The position numbers and the translations under genes are program-made. 64,000 nucleotides of DNA from Platynereis dumerilii. Lineage: Eukaryota; Annelida; Polychaeta; Phyllodocida; Nereididae. The DNA lies in NCBI GenBank assembly GCA_026936325.1, contig JAPTHN010000004.1, positions 41,805,289 through 41,869,288 of the forward strand, given 5' to 3'. Shown here piece after piece: positions 22,479-35,605 of this stretch (positions are counted from its first letter, which is position 1; every line of letters begins with the position of its first letter). The notes beneath the pieces are model-generated. The model had not been told where the DNA came from. It saw only the letters and a list, made by a program, of their open reading frames with translations, and did not search any database.

Positions 22479-23448
22479 GTAAGTCTGTTTTCTTTTGCCA
22501 ACAACTCAGCTCTTCATTTTCATTCTCAACACGCAATTTCTTTAAATTTGAGTGAAAAAGCTTTTTAATAAGTTAATTATTGGAAAATCGTGTGGTGAAT
22601 GTTTATTCTGTATTTAAAATCTATGAGCCATTTTGGCTTTTCTTTTGAAAAGAGCTGGGTTGTTCAGTTTGTGTAGTTGTTGTAGTTCATGAAATTTACA
22701 CCAGAGGATGACACCATACAGTTGGAATGGAATCTTGGACAAGCTGCTTTTCCTGCAGTGAGCTCAACAAGTGGATCACAATTGGATATTACATGAATGG
22801 AAATTAACTCAACTTGCTCCTTTATATGTTGCGGTGATCTATAGGATCTACATAATGTCATTAATTGGTCCTAATTGGGCTTTTAATGGCTTTTAGATGA
22901 GATTCTACTTTTTTTTTTCCGAAAGTTTGATATAGAGATTAGCTGAAGTGAACTTTTTAAGTGATTTAGGAGAAATAGTGAAATGCTTGAATTATATATG
23001 ATGTATATAATAATTCTAAAGTTTTGAAAAGAAGGGAGATTATTTGTTATATGATAGATTTTATTTTAAGGAGCACTGCTGTTATGGCTGGTGCCTGTGG
23101 TTATGGCATAGAAATTGATTGAAAGTTTTGACAAGAGGGCTAATGCTGTATCAAGTACTTAATTTGATTGTGTTGAACTTTGGTTTTTGTAGTGACGATA
23201 ATGGTACTGTAACTTTGACACCTTAGACAATGGTAAACATCTTTGAATAACAATGAATTGGTGAAAGCCAAGATTTTAAGACTTGTGCAATCAGATAGTT
23301 TTTGTACGATTTGCTGTACAATTTGGTCAGTTAGGTCATCTTTGAAATATTACCTGTATTCACTTTCATACTTTCTATGATTTACACTAATGTCTTTGTG
23401 TGACTGCTTGCTATTAATCATGTTAATAGATTTGCAAAAAGACATTAA

Positions 23449-24787
23449 GGCCACACCAAAATAATTTTATGGATGACGGAATCGCCGCCTCTAAAATCGG
23501 GAAATTGAAATTAATATTAATTTCAAAATTAATTTTGCGCCCGCATGGATCACAAGAGTCTGGCAAAAAAAAAATTAAATCCCTCAGATTGATAATCACA
23601 GATTGACAACTATTGGATGTACAAACATGGCAGACCCCATTTTAGAAAGCTTAGAGAATTCCCCGTGTCCCTGTAATTGATTAGTAGCTATATGGTTGGT
23701 TTTTGTTGTAATTAAGGAAATTTAATTTAAAACAAGAAAATCCATAAAAAACTTAATTTAATTTGGCACTTTTATTCTGTGAATGCCTCCCAGTCTGCGT
23801 CTCCTTCTTTGTTTTATTGACCTATCCATTCTCTTATTTATCTGGGATGCTATAATAGTGTATTCTATGTGTTAATCTATGTATCTATGTTATAGTATAT
23901 AGGCTTATATATATATCTAGGTATCTATCTCTACTTGGATCTATATTTCTATGTTCTGTGATGCCATTTGAAAGAGACTGCTTTAGCCTTTAAGAGACCC
24001 CCGAATTGCATAACGCATAAGAGATGTCAGCCTGCCTACCACATTAATTTATGGACTATGACTATGTATCATATTTTCTTTGTTTTTAGTGAGCGATAAA
24101 TTGAAATTTATGTTATTCATGACCTTCAAAATTATTCTGGCTGATATCCATTGGAAATGAGTCCAGAATCCCATTCGATGTATTAGTGTGTAAGGCAAGG
24201 GAGTCACATAGTCAGACTGGACTGAGCCACAACATGTGTCAATCTTAAAACGTTTTTAGTTCTGTTAGTTTCTGCCTTGACCATGTAAATACATTGCTTT
24301 TAAACTATTATTTTTTCACATGTGTATGCATTAAAATTTGCGCTTCTAACCTGCATAATTGTTTCGAATTGGAAGCATGTTGTAGATTATTATTCCAGGG
24401 CTTTTGAAGTATATTTCGTTAGGATGGCAACTAAATAATCTTGATTGTAATTCAGACTGTTCTAACACTGATACAAGGGGCCGTCTAGTTAATATCTCAT
24501 CCCACAACATCCATCTTGGATTTTGTTCATCTGTTTGTGTAACAACATTAATGCAATTGAGGCGGGAAAGAGTTAAGCTATATGAAAATCGTTTTAATTT
24601 TGCGCTCGCCCAAAATCTATGGCTTTCTGCGAATAAAAAATAATATTTTAAAAAATATATTCGCTCGCTTCCATTTCAAACCTTGTCAAAAATTAATTTA
24701 GAAAAAAATTAAAATTAAAAATTCGCTCGCTCGCTCCACTTTTTCCCTCCAAAAATCCGTCATCCATAAAATTTATTTGGTGTGGCC
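23449..24787. mobile_element. Harbinger-like non-autonomous element, 1.34 kb
   Basis: Inverted ends of about 35 bp: GGCCACACCAAAATAATTTT on the left and, complemented, GGCCACACCAAATAAATTTT on the right, both followed by ATGGATGACGGA. The flanking trinucleotide TAA is duplicated (23446-23448 and 24788-24790), as in PIF/Harbinger insertions. Subterminal TTCGCTCGCTCGCTCC words lie on the right. The frame at 24404-24643 has no transposase motifs. Confidence 0.8.
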
Positions 24788-25180
24788 TAAGGCAAATGTT
24801 CGCAGCCTCCACAAAACCAAAAAGGTATGTACCTTTGGTATTGTGTGGCATTTTGTGGGACTTGGCCTCTTGCCATTTTGTAAAATAGTGACACATACTT
24901 AATTAGTTTTCTTCCGATGGTCATAAATTTTATAAACACAACGCATAGGAAACCCTGAAAACAAAGTTATTTATTGACTTTGGCCCTGCGCCACCTAATT
25001 TGTATCTTCGCAAAATATTCTTTAGTTTTCCTATGACTGGTGGTTTACCTTGTGACTGTATGATATGTGGATTTCATTGTTCCACCAATGATGATTAATC
25101 AGTGGACATTTGCGATTCATATCTACGGATTGGAAAATAGATTTCAGTTCTGAGATTCATTTTTGAATGTTGATAATTTT

Positions 25181-25289
25181 TAGGGATCGGCACAATTTCG
25201 AATTTGTGTATCGCGATACATTTCAAAACCGAAAATGAGTATCAACGTATACATATCGTATTAAACTTTGCAAACGATGTCCAGCCCTA
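25181..25289. mobile_element. Short hAT-like MITE fragment
   Basis: It begins TAGGGATCGGCACAATTTCG and ends ACGATGTCCAGCCCTA. These are degenerate inverted ends of the kind seen at 10280-10962. The flanks ATAATTTT and ATATTTTT could be a worn 8-bp duplication. Confidence 0.4.
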
Positions 25290-26868
25290 ATATTTTTTTC
25301 GTCAGGTTTCATAATAGCTTATACTCAATTTATTGTCGCTGAGGAAATGGCTTATCGTTGCCATTCTAACATCAGTGCAAAATTACAGGACGTAAAGTCT
25401 TGTCACCTGCCCATCACTTCATGTGGACCTTTGGCGACCGTTTTCCTTATTTTCTTGTAAAAAATAATGAAAGGGGAATACAGTATACTCTCTGGTGACT
25501 TGTACAAGTTGACAACATGGAGATTGCATGATGTGTAGACATAACCATGACCTGGCCGTAATAACTACAAAGTAGTCTACGACATACACTGCAAATGACA
25601 AACGGTGTCATGACAGTCATGTGCATAAAGTGTGGCTTCTGAAAAGAGGGAAATGGAGGGGGGGGGGAACTCCCAGTTTTTTTCATGAAATTCTTATTAG
25701 TTCATGAAATTCTATTATTTCGTTGTAATGCTACAGCATGCTCCTCAGTATAGATTATTAAATGAGGCACTAAATAGCAGAATTATGCATCAAGTTGGTG
25801 AACTTTCCGAAAATGGAATACGAAATTTTGAGATTTGACTGATAATATGAATGTACATTTTGGTGGTACACTTTCGGAGATGATTGTCATGTCTGCAAAA
25901 TACACGTATAATCATTTGAAGGAAGTGTATTTTCCAAAGTAGTAAGTACTGATAATGGTAGGTTTGTGATATTATTGATATCAAAGTACCCTCCTCCTCC
26001 AACCCCCACCCATTCTTTTCCCTGGTCTACCAAATATAGCCAAAAGGCCCACACGCATAAAGTGTCGTTGAATGGGGCATTTGACCCCTTATCCTATCAC
26101 CCTTCAATTTCCCATTTTCCCTTGTTTCCCTTTGCCCCCCTCCCTCTTATTTTGGGGTAAATGCTCCTTCCCCCTTTGGGGAGTCTGGAGGGGGGGGGGG
26201 GTGACACGTGGCAGACAATAGCGCCCCCTACTGTCAATTATTGTCACCCTGAGGTCACTTGTAATTGGGAAGCCCCAATTATGCCTTTCATTGGTGTAAA
26301 ATGTGCCCACAACAGTACTTGGTGTTTGCAGTACTTTTTGGTGAACTGTTGAATGTGTTCAATTGGGTTGGCCTGCAACTTAGCCAGCTGATCAAAGATT
26401 TGAGTCTAATTTTTGAGGGGATTTATTTGTGGATTGACAGATACAATTGGGGGGGAGGGGGGGAGGGCGGATAGTCACAAAGATGGATTAATTTAGTGAT
26501 GTTTCACAAGATAGTCTAGATTTGAAATTAAGAAGTTTTGAATGAATGCTTCTTTTATTATAACGTAAAATACAATCAATGGTCATTTTAATAAAGTTTA
26601 AATTTTCATTAATGAATTTCTCAAGACTATTTTTATTGTACGATGAATATCTTGCAATATTAGCAGAAAGTAAGTTTTAAAGTCTGCAAAAAGATTAAGT
26701 TTCTATATACTTATCATGATTTTATTTTGATAACTGAAAAGGATACTAGTATTTTGTCACTCTCTGGTTATAGCGAAGATCAAGCATAGGGCTAGAAACC
26801 CTTTAGTACTACACTTGTGTCTATTCCATTGTCAATATAAGTGATATAAATTAGTTCTGATTTTACAG

Positions 26869-26899
26869 GTCATTGCTATGAGGTGACGCTGAAGTCCTT
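26869..26899 (+). CDS. Candidate micro-exon completing the PDZ domain
   Basis: 31 bp between a GATTTTACAG acceptor and a strong GTGAGT donor. Joined to the T left by exon C it reads CHCYEVTLKS and leaves TT. The YEVTL segment has the alternating pattern of the last PDZ strand (YVALTV in vertebrates), but overall similarity is weak compared with the other PDZ exons, which are strongly conserved. It could be chance. If so, the true exon lies further on and I did not find it. Confidence 0.35.
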
Positions 26900-26992
26900 G
26901 TGAGTTCATAATGCTCTGTTAAATACCCTATTGTAGCCTATTGTGGGGTCAATGACCTGTAAGGTACCCTACAATTATTTGGGGAATGTTAT

Positions 26993-27133
26993 TAGTTATT
27001 TGTTGTTTGCTTGGCGGATACAGGATTTACCTTCCTGAAGATAGCTGTATCTGGGCGAAGCGAAGCTGAGCCCGGATACAGCTATCTGAGGGAAGGTAAA
27101 TCCTGTATCTGCCAAAAGCAAACAACAAATTAC
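26993..27133. repeat. Large hairpin (arms about 60 bp)
   Basis: The left arm TTGTTTGCTTGGCGGATACA continues through GGATTTACCTTCCTGAAGAT to AGCTGTATCTGGG. The right arm is its complement with few mismatches, and the loop is only about 10-15 bp. This is a foldback (MITE-like) structure. It is adjacent to the 27138-27605 inverted-repeat unit. Confidence 0.85.
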
Positions 27134-27137
27134 GAAT

Positions 27138-27605
27138 TTATCCGACCACATGTATAATGAAACCCCCATAACAAGGTACAAAGGTATGAACATCAAGAGT
27201 GTCAGATAGGTAGGCCTACTGGTATGATGAGTGTTAATTCAGAAGCAGGCCTGACACAAATCATGTTCATAGCTGTGAACCACACTGCTATGGGGTTTTA
27301 TTTATGCCTGCAATGATTTTATGAGTGGTCTTTATTAAATTTTAGTCTGATAACTTCAAATCCTGTAAGTTAGGAGCAGCAGATTGTTGTGACGTCACCA
27401 GCAGCGCATGCTATTGTGACGTCATGACAAACAATCACTGCCCATTGTTAGCATAACAATGTCAGATAATTCATGAGTGATTGTGACGTCATCACTGCAG
27501 GTTACAGAAAATATCTGTATAGGCCAAGCAGCTTGACAGATACAGGATATATCCGTAGCATTCTCAGCCAATCAGGAGCGAGTATTGGCCTTGGTGGTCG
27601 GATAA
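27138..27605. mobile_element. Possible foldback element with three CRE sites
   Basis: It is bounded by TTATCCGACCAC (27138-27149) and its exact complement GTGGTCGGATAA (27594-27605). A GATACAGGAT word near its right end also occurs in the neighbouring hairpin, so the two may be one mosaic element. No coding sequence was seen. Three TGACGTCA palindromes lie inside. Confidence 0.5.
27390..27491. promoter_or_regulatory. Cluster of three perfect CRE palindromes
   Basis: TGACGTCA occurs at 27390-27397, 27417-27424 and 27484-27491. This is the CREB/ATF consensus. Two copies share the longer context ATTGTGACGTCAT. Whether they act in this genome is unknown. Confidence 0.6.
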
Positions 27606-30600
27606 TATGATAACCTTGTGAGGACAAGTAGACACTGTAGATTGTATACAATGTGCATTTATGTATGATAAATATTGGGTGATATTGATATTATGGATAT
27701 TGTGGATATTGGAGGGCATGAATGTCAACCTGGGATAGGGTACCTAGTTGTTAGCGCCAGATGTAGCTTTCTTCTAACAATGTCTAGGGACAGTAGGGTG
27801 TATTTACAGTTTTAATAACTGTGATTTTATGATTGGTACATGTTCGATAGGTAATTTCCGAAGAAAAGGAAAAAGGGGTTTGCCTTTTATTTTTGAACTG
27901 GAATCATGAACATTTTATAAATTTCCAATGAAAATAATCAAATCAAATGAAATACATCATTCTACATCAGAAATTTTAATTATTTGGTGCGGTACTTGTT
28001 TTATCGTCAGATGTACATTTATGCTTTGGAGATAAATTGAGGAAATATTTGATTTCGGAATTCAGAGTCAAAAACTACTAATTGGATATTTTAGTACTCT
28101 ACATTTTGAGGTGTCTCAACCGTGGAAAGATATAAAGCAGTTATATGGCCATGGCTCAACCTACTCAAAATAAACATAATTAAAGAATGCCATGCATTTT
28201 AATCTGTGTTCTTAGTTTTTGCACATTTTAAGCTGCAAATAACTTTTTAACTTGCTTTATTTGACAGGTTATGTTTGGGATTTGAAAATAGACCAAAATC
28301 TTCAAAATATAAAAATTATGCTTTGAAATTTTTGATTCTCACAACAAAAATTGCTTATTTAGAGTAAATTTGACTTATTGGCAAGTGCTTTACAGAGGTG
28401 TGCATATTAAATCAAGAATGTCATTGTTCATAATTTCTGAAGATTTTCTCTGTCTTTGTCATAGGTGAGGGGGTGGTTGGAAAGTCCCTACTTTTGACTC
28501 CCCCCCCCCTTCCCTTTTCACTCAGCTTATTTCTAAAATATGGGGATAAGAGACAGGCTATACATACAGTGTAGATCCTTAAACAAAGTCAAGCAGATGC
28601 ACAGGACTTCAAGCATGAAATTGCTCAAATAAGACTTTGCTCTATCCTCATATGAATTTTCAACTTGGTTTGCTTTTCTTGGTTGTTATTTTTGTGAAAT
28701 TGTGATTTGTGGAATTTGGGAAGTCGTTAACAAGAGTCTTACTCCTACAAAAATGCAAAAGTGTGAACATTGTTGACAAAATATAGTGCATCTTGTTTTA
28801 CTGTTCTATTCCAGACTATAATGAGCTTCTGATAGATGGTCATCGATTGAGTAACTTAAATATGATGAATTGATAATTTCTTCGATTACAGTGTAGATTG
28901 GTGCTGATGGGGCAGGACGAAAAACACAAACTCACTCACTCACATACAGTGCAGACATATGACACAGACACATACTAGGAAAGATAGATAGGTAGAAGGG
29001 ATAGATAGATTGATTGGATAGATTGGTTGGTTTATTGTACAAGATGCACTCTTTATAGAACTACCATACTCTGGGATTTCTCCCACAGTGGGTCTTAAGA
29101 ACTTGGTACCACTTATCAGAATTTATCCTTTCTTTTGGTTCCTCAAAGGAACCACAACCTCAAGACTGTTTGCCCTTTAATTATGTGGTTACCATGGTAA
29201 CCTCAACTTCCTGGTCCAGTGCAGCTGACCTTGTGACTCAGAAAGAGGCTCTTAGAACAATCACCATTGTTGTCCTAAAGAGTAAACAATACCCAGGACG
29301 GACAAACAGACAGACAAGAAGTGCTCATCTGTTTTCATTGTTTATTGTGACGTCCCAACTCAAGTGCTGCACTCTGGTGTTTATTGGTTAAACAAACAAT
29401 GTTAGAACAAAGTGATGCACCTGCACTCCTGTAGATTTGTATTGGTAGGATAGATAGATAGATAGATTGGACATTGGATAGATAGGAATGATAGATACTA
29501 CATGTATAGATAGATGGATTGATATGATTGGATAGATCGGCCTGGATAAATCGATTAATAGATAGGTAAACCAATGAAATTGTGATATATATAAAAGTCT
29601 ACATGAATCACACAATTTCTCTAATATTTGAACTTCTATGTCGCTTTCAATCTTGGGAGTGAACTTATATTCTTCTAGTGATGTGGGGGGATAAAAAAAC
29701 AACATGTATTTGGATACTCATGTCGCTGAATAGGAGACCTAGGTACTGATAAAAGAGATTCAATTTAGAGTATACTTTGTACTGTGGGGATCATTTTAAA
29801 GTAACTACACCCAAAATAGCAAAAAGTAAAAAAGGAGAGAGAAAAAAAGACATTGAAAAACAATGCACGATTTGAGCTATAAATATCCCATACAACATCC
29901 AGCTGGCTGCTGAGCATGGGGTACATGGTGGGTTGTTAATATTTTTGCATCATAACTTAGTTACTTGTTGGGGGGGGGGGCACCGTCGCAACCTGATTGG
30001 AGGGGGAGCTTCAAGAAAAAGCTATAAGGTTCAGTTTTGTTGTGTTCCCTGCGTTAGAAGGGACAGAATGACTTTTTGGAAAGAAATTGTAAAAATATAG
30101 GCCTACTTTCCTGTTGTCACGTGAAATTATCGCAGTCAAACACGATGTATCCCATTGTATTGTACAGTAGCGATACCTGGAGGAAAGCAATGAGAAATTA
30201 AATATACATTGCTTTTATCTATGCAATTGATAAATAAGTTATTGGTTTCCTCACACTTCCCTCTCGTTGCCTCTGGAAATTGTCAAACTCATTGATCCAA
30301 GTGTGTCATAAATTGTGAATCAGCTTTACTAGTAATATTTCCAGAAAGTACCCCCCCCCCTTCTCCTTCATTGACTAAGATAGGCCTAGTAATAAAACAT
30401 GTGGATGACAACCAAAAATCCCATGATTCTAAAATCATTCTACCATGAACTGATCAATGGGATCAATTGGATCAACAAATTAGGTCAACAATAGCTAATT
30501 AGGTCAAATTTGTCTTTTCATGCTATTTTAGAAATTCTATAATTTCTATTCACCTATTTCTTTGCTGTTCACTGTCACCTGATGAGAATTCAACCCTGTT

Positions 30601-32084
30601 GTGTGTTAGCAAAACATTGGTGTATTTAGTTGCTTTAAAAAAATTGTAAAAAAAAAGTTGAAAAAGCCTTCAAAAGATGTAGTTTTCATGTGCCCCACAG
30701 CAACTCACCCAGGAAGTGGAAGGACCGCTTCAACCCGATTAGATACATACTCACTTTTCACAATTGTTGTTTGTTTTTGGCTTTCACTCAGACAGCGTTA
30801 AGTTTAATGGTTTAAGTCTGCTTGTATGGTTACAACTTCCATAAAATAGTCCTTCATTCAATGAAAATTTGAAATTATGGTGTCTATGGTATACACTTTG
30901 ATTTTCCCATTTTGTGGGGTATTTGTGGTCACAAGTGTCTTAATTTTGTCATACAGCGATATTAATTACTTCTCGATGAACTAAATATTATGTTATGAGA
31001 AATATTGAGTTCCGGTGAATGCTTTAAGGATCTACCTCATAAACCCACTGTCATGGATATGGCAGTTGAGGGTTTGTTGTCAAACAAATATGGTATGAGG
31101 CAAAAAGGGGGGGGGGTGTTCACCCCAATTTCCCCCTTGCAACCTCAAAGGAGTGTGTTGGCTGTATGGGACCCCCCCCCCCCTCCTGTGTGAGCCAGCC
31201 AGCCAGCAAGACCAGCTGTACAATGACTCATTGTGGATGAATAGAGAGAAATGGAGAGAGACACATGGAAAATGTAGCTCATGGATCTAATTGCTGCTTT
31301 AATATATCTACTATTGTTTAATTACACTTCAAAATACAGTCATCACACCTACTGACTTACTGTGGATTAGCATGGAACGTTTTATCTAGGTCACCAATGG
31401 AATTAGGTCAGCCACGTGACAGGGTTTAGCTTGGTGAAGATCCTACCCAATGCTAAACTTGTGGATTGGTCTGTTTACATTTTGGAAGTTGCCAATATCT
31501 TGGATTTTACTCCTTGAATAGATACTAACCTTCTAAAACTGCTATGTAACACTATTGTCAGTTACATGGCTGTATATTAATGGATTACTGCATAAATCTT
31601 GTTATAAATGCATGATATTAACACAATTTATACATCATGTATTTGAAGTGTTATTAGGGGATAAGCTCTCTTTAAACTGCATTTGAAGCTTTGCACTTTC
31701 TTCATTGCTTATATGGTGTGGATCATAAGGATACCTTGGTCGTACATGGATTTATCAATATTTCATAGTAAGTATCAACTAGTTGCGCCATATATTCATT
31801 GAATGAAGTGCAATATTTATGATATTATCACATATTATGGTACAATATAAAATCGATGAATAATGAATATGGATAAGATCGTATTTTGATCTGGTAATAT
31901 TAATCTATTGAGTATTATGATAAATTATTGATTGAATAACTCAATGTGCACTTGATTATATTAGCTTTAATAATGAAAAATTAAATACATAAATTTGAGA
32001 TTGTTTAATAACACTACCACCCTAAATAATTTAAGATTGTAATAAATGAAGTGCAATATGAGGACTTTTGATATAATTTGAGCA
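27606..32084. other. Non-coding stretch with microsatellites and SINE scraps
   Basis: GATA/TTGGATAGAT tracts lie at about 28980-29035 and 29448-29570. A SINE tail lies at 28893-28945 (GGTGCTGATGGGGCAGGACG, CTCACTCACT). C- and G-runs lie at 28500, 29970, 30350, 31106 and 31171. A perfect X-box palindrome is listed separately. No gene was supported. Confidence 0.45.
29187..29202. promoter_or_regulatory. Perfect 16-bp palindrome, RFX X-box type
   Basis: GGTTACCATGGTAACC is a perfect palindrome and fits the RFX X-box consensus GTNRCC(N)RGYAAC. Confidence 0.5.
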
Positions 32085-32087
32085 TAA

Positions 32088-32376
32088 GGGGCCGACCAGA
32101 CGATAGTTGGGGGGGGGGCTATGGACTTTTCCCCCAGGACGAACTTTTTTTTTCGTTCGCGACGCGTCGACGAACAATTTTTTTCGCATGCGCACTCGCG
32201 ACAAACTTTTTTATCGGAATTTTAACATTATGGTACCCTAGCTACAGGTGGAAACAAACTTTTTTTTTATTTCCATGTGCTGAACAAACTTTTTTTTTCA
32301 GTGTCAAGTGGGAAACAATCTTTTTTTTTCACCAAATATCCATAGCCCCCCCCCCAAAGATCATCTGGTCGGCCCC
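32088..32376. mobile_element. Harbinger-like MITE, 289 bp
   Basis: The left end GGGGCCGACCAGACGATAGT and the complement of the right end GGGGCCGACCAGATGATCTT match, then continue through a G-run into GCTATGGA. TAA is duplicated (32085-32087 and 32377-32379). The interior has repeated AAACTTTTTTTTT words and a GACGCGTCGACG patch. The open frame spanning it is an artefact of these words. Confidence 0.85.
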
Positions 32377-32379
32377 TAA

Positions 32380-34242
32380 TAAATAAACTAAGACAGGTTC
32401 AAACTAATTAACAGTATCATGTTACTATATGTACTGTGTATACATTGGCTATAGATAATTGAATAACCACTTTAAATGATAAATTCTGTAAAGATGAGGT
32501 AATGATATGGTCTTAATACTCCCAAGAGTTTAGTGTAACCTGTTGAAATATCTGTCTTTGAGAGAATTTGTTGTCAGTTCACTGAACCAGCTTTTGAACC
32601 GAAACACAATGCATTACAAATATTATTGAAATCATAGAATATATATGTAATATATATTGCTCACAGAGTAATTTGAAATATTTTATATTGAAAATGTTAT
32701 GGTTCACAGAAGATTTCTAGTGTTGAGTATTATCATACGTGTGTTATGTTCTATTCTGTTTAAAACTTCATATTGATCAATATAAAAAATTGTTCAAATG
32801 CATTTACAAAAAAGAAAAACGGATAGTACAGCTGTGATGCAAAATGTAAATTGACCGACATTATTATGTGAAATCTATTGTAATTGTGGTTGATATTAAA
32901 ATTTAAATTGTTGAAACTTAGAATAGAATCTTTGTCGATTTAGATAGCTTTCTTCGATCATTGTTGAATGAATAACAATCATTTCCAGCGGGTGTTTTCA
33001 AATTATAGCTTTAAAAAAACCATGTCTGTTACATCTTAGCAAAGTGGTGTTGGTGAGAACATGTACAATGTTAAATCACTAGATGTACATATTGATGTTG
33101 TTAAGTATCATTTCAACATTTGAAGTATCATACGATACGAGTACGATGAGTACTTGAACTTCACTTGCAATCCACTTACAATCGTTTTAGAGTTAAATAG
33201 TAATTTTCTGTTTGCAATTTAAGAGATATTGTTCATCGACTTTACTTAATTAACAAATTTGGCTATTATTAGAACGATATGTTCACATTACTTAGAGTAA
33301 TAGCATTAGTTAACATGGGAGCATCCAGCTAGCTGTAATTGCCCAAGAATCCACCCTAAGATGTTAAAAATTGACTTCAACATGAACTTCATATTATCAT
33401 AAATTTATCATAACACATTGTTGACATATTGTTTACATGGGGTCCCTGTGTTATGATGGTAGTGTGGTTCATATTATGTTGGGTAGTCTGAGGTCACTTT
33501 AAACCCTCATACATTATTGTGTATTTAAAGCCCTAATGTTAAAAGTCTGCCAAGTATGGGAGGCTCCATTGCCAAACTCTAATATGAGCATTTTGTTCAC
33601 ATTTTTAACTTGGCCAAAAGCCATGATCCTAACCTCATATTCATCTTTCAAAGACCCAAACAGATGGGCACAATGTCATAACATTACAATGTAGCTGAAA
33701 TTTATGAGTTTTAAATTAACTGAACTTTAAAAAAATGTAAAAATCACCTTTAAACCTGTTTGTAAAGGTTGTTTTTAGGTATGACTAATTAGATTTTGAT
33801 GTTAATGACACAAAAAGTTAGATTGATACATCTTTATATATCTATATCTGTCTACCTATACATATCTGAAAAAATTAGGTTGTAGCTGAAATTTATGGAA
33901 TCTTGTTGAATAAACTCCAATGTAGACAACATTGAAATTCCCATTAAAAACTACAAAAAAAAATTTGCGGTTGTCAGACACATTTGTAACAGTTGTTTTT
34001 GGTTTAACTAATTAAATTTTGATGTTACTGACATGCGAAATATCAAAAATTTTCCTGAATGTATGTCGTTACCTAAACATCATATTGATTGATCCATTTG
34101 AAAATTTTAAATGTGAGTGAAAGGCTTATCAATTAATAATGTCACCAAATGTTTTTTACAATTCATGAGGTAAAAAGTATCAGAAACCAAACTATTTGAA
34201 CGATATTGAACACTATTTTTGAAGGGAGAACGTCCGAACAAG
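32380..34242. other. AT-rich non-coding stretch
   Basis: Two diverged copies of a ~190-bp unit lie at about 33687 and 33873 (TGTAGCTGAAATTTATG, GTTGTTTT, TTTTGATGTTA). No gene was seen. Confidence 0.45.
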
Positions 34243-34245
34243 TCT

Positions 34246-34459
34246 GGAGGGGGAAGTTGGTCTACTTGTAGTGATTATGTGCGAGACTACCTATCGCTGG
34301 GTCCAGGGTTCGAATCCAGCTCTTGCTGGGTCGCCCTGGACCTATTTTGAACGGCTGTTTCAACCATCCTTCGCCTTATTGTTGTGTCCTCCTCCTTGTC
34401 CTAATTAGCCTTGCAAGTGCATAAATGTGGGACGTAAGGCCCCAATCATCCATCCATTC
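34246..34459 (+). mobile_element. tRNA-derived SINE
   Basis: The head is GGAGGGGGAAGTTGG, followed by an intact box B, GGTTCGAATCC. The body reads GAACGGCTGTTTCAACCATC, and the tail CTAATTAGCCTTGCAAGTGC leads into CCAATCATCCATCCAT. Same family as 19316-19521. Confidence 0.75.
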
Positions 34460-34972
34460 GGACAAATCTGGAAACTCAGGACGAAAGTTTCAGGAAAGAC
34501 CTGCACTTTTGCAATGCACTTGTGTGGGTGCTGCAGTTTGCAGTTGTAAGGTTACCATTTACAAAGTATTGGTTTTAGAGGAGGGGAAACTTTTTGTAAA
34601 TTTTTTTGTGGTCAAAAAGCCTTTCCTGTACTGCAGGAGAACTAGTAGAACTCAAGTTAGCAAACTGGGTGTTCACAACGTATGCAGCTGTTCCTTGGTT
34701 AGAAATTAGCAAGATTTGTTACTAACTAGAATCGCAAGCGATGATAATATGACCGCCGGCGCTGCTGGACGCCTTTTGCTGATCAAGTGCAATCAAGTGT
34801 GACTGTGTCGATCCATAAAAGATGAATAACAATTTGTGTTTTGAGTGCAGCTTGTTTGGACCTGGCTTAAAAAAGCTCAGTCGTATAATAATAATAATAA
34901 ATAGATATATATTCGTTGTTGTCCATGGCGCAGTGGGGCCTCTATTTGACGGGGGGTTTATTCGAGGGGCGT
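34460..34972. other. Non-coding stretch before the minisatellite cluster
   Basis: ATGACCGCCGGCGCTG at 34749-34764 resembles the palindrome at 37768-37796 beyond the cluster. An AAT microsatellite lies at about 34887-34900. Confidence 0.4.
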
Positions 34973-35605
34973 ATATGTGTACATCCATTGTGCATGCCTG
35001 TGTACGGCCATCGTCAAGTGTACGCCCATCTGTAGCTCGTCTGGCATGCCCATCTGTGTGTTCACGCCAATTTGTGTGTACACACCCATCTGTGTACGCA
35101 CCCATTTGCGTGGGCATGTCCACCTGAATGCCTATCTGTGTGGGCACGCCCACCTGTACACCCATCTATGTGTACGCCCACCTGTAGGCCTATGCCCATC
35201 TCTTGAGTGTATGCCCATCTGTGTTGGTACCCTCATCTGTGAGTGCATGCCTTCTTAGTGTGCACGCCCCCCTTTACACCTAGCTGGGAGTACGACCGTC
35301 TGTGTGAGTATGCCAATTTGTGTGTGCACAGCCACCTTCGTGTGCACGCCCATTGATATGGCCATCTGTGTGCGCATGCCCATAATTATGTACAGCCATC
35401 TGCATGTATACGCCCATATCAGCACGCCCGTCAGTGTGTGTAAGCCCATCTGTGCGTGCACGCCCATCTGTGTGTGCATGCCCATTTGTATGTGCATGGC
35501 CATCTGTATGCCCATCCCAGTGTGGATGCCCATGTGTGTGTGGACGCCCATGTGTGTCTGCAGGGCCACCTGTGTGTACACACACATCTGTCAGTGCAGG
35601 CCCAC
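34973..35605. repeat. Minisatellite 1, CGCCCATCTGTGTG type
   Basis: Degenerate units of about 18-26 bp such as GCCCATCTGTGTGTGCATG. Several Cys/Pro/Val-rich or His/Thr/Asp/Gly-rich frames are open on both strands. I regard them as products of the repeat and not as genes. Confidence 0.85.

Larger units (their letters stand above)
22479..26868 (+). other. Intron 5 (long), repeat-bearing
   Basis: It contains the 1.34-kb Harbinger-like element (23449-24787), a short hAT-like piece (25181-25289), a SINE tail (about 25370-25435, CAGGACGTAAAGTCTTGTCA) and G-runs at 25660 and 26194. No further coding exon was recognised before 26869. Confidence 0.5.
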
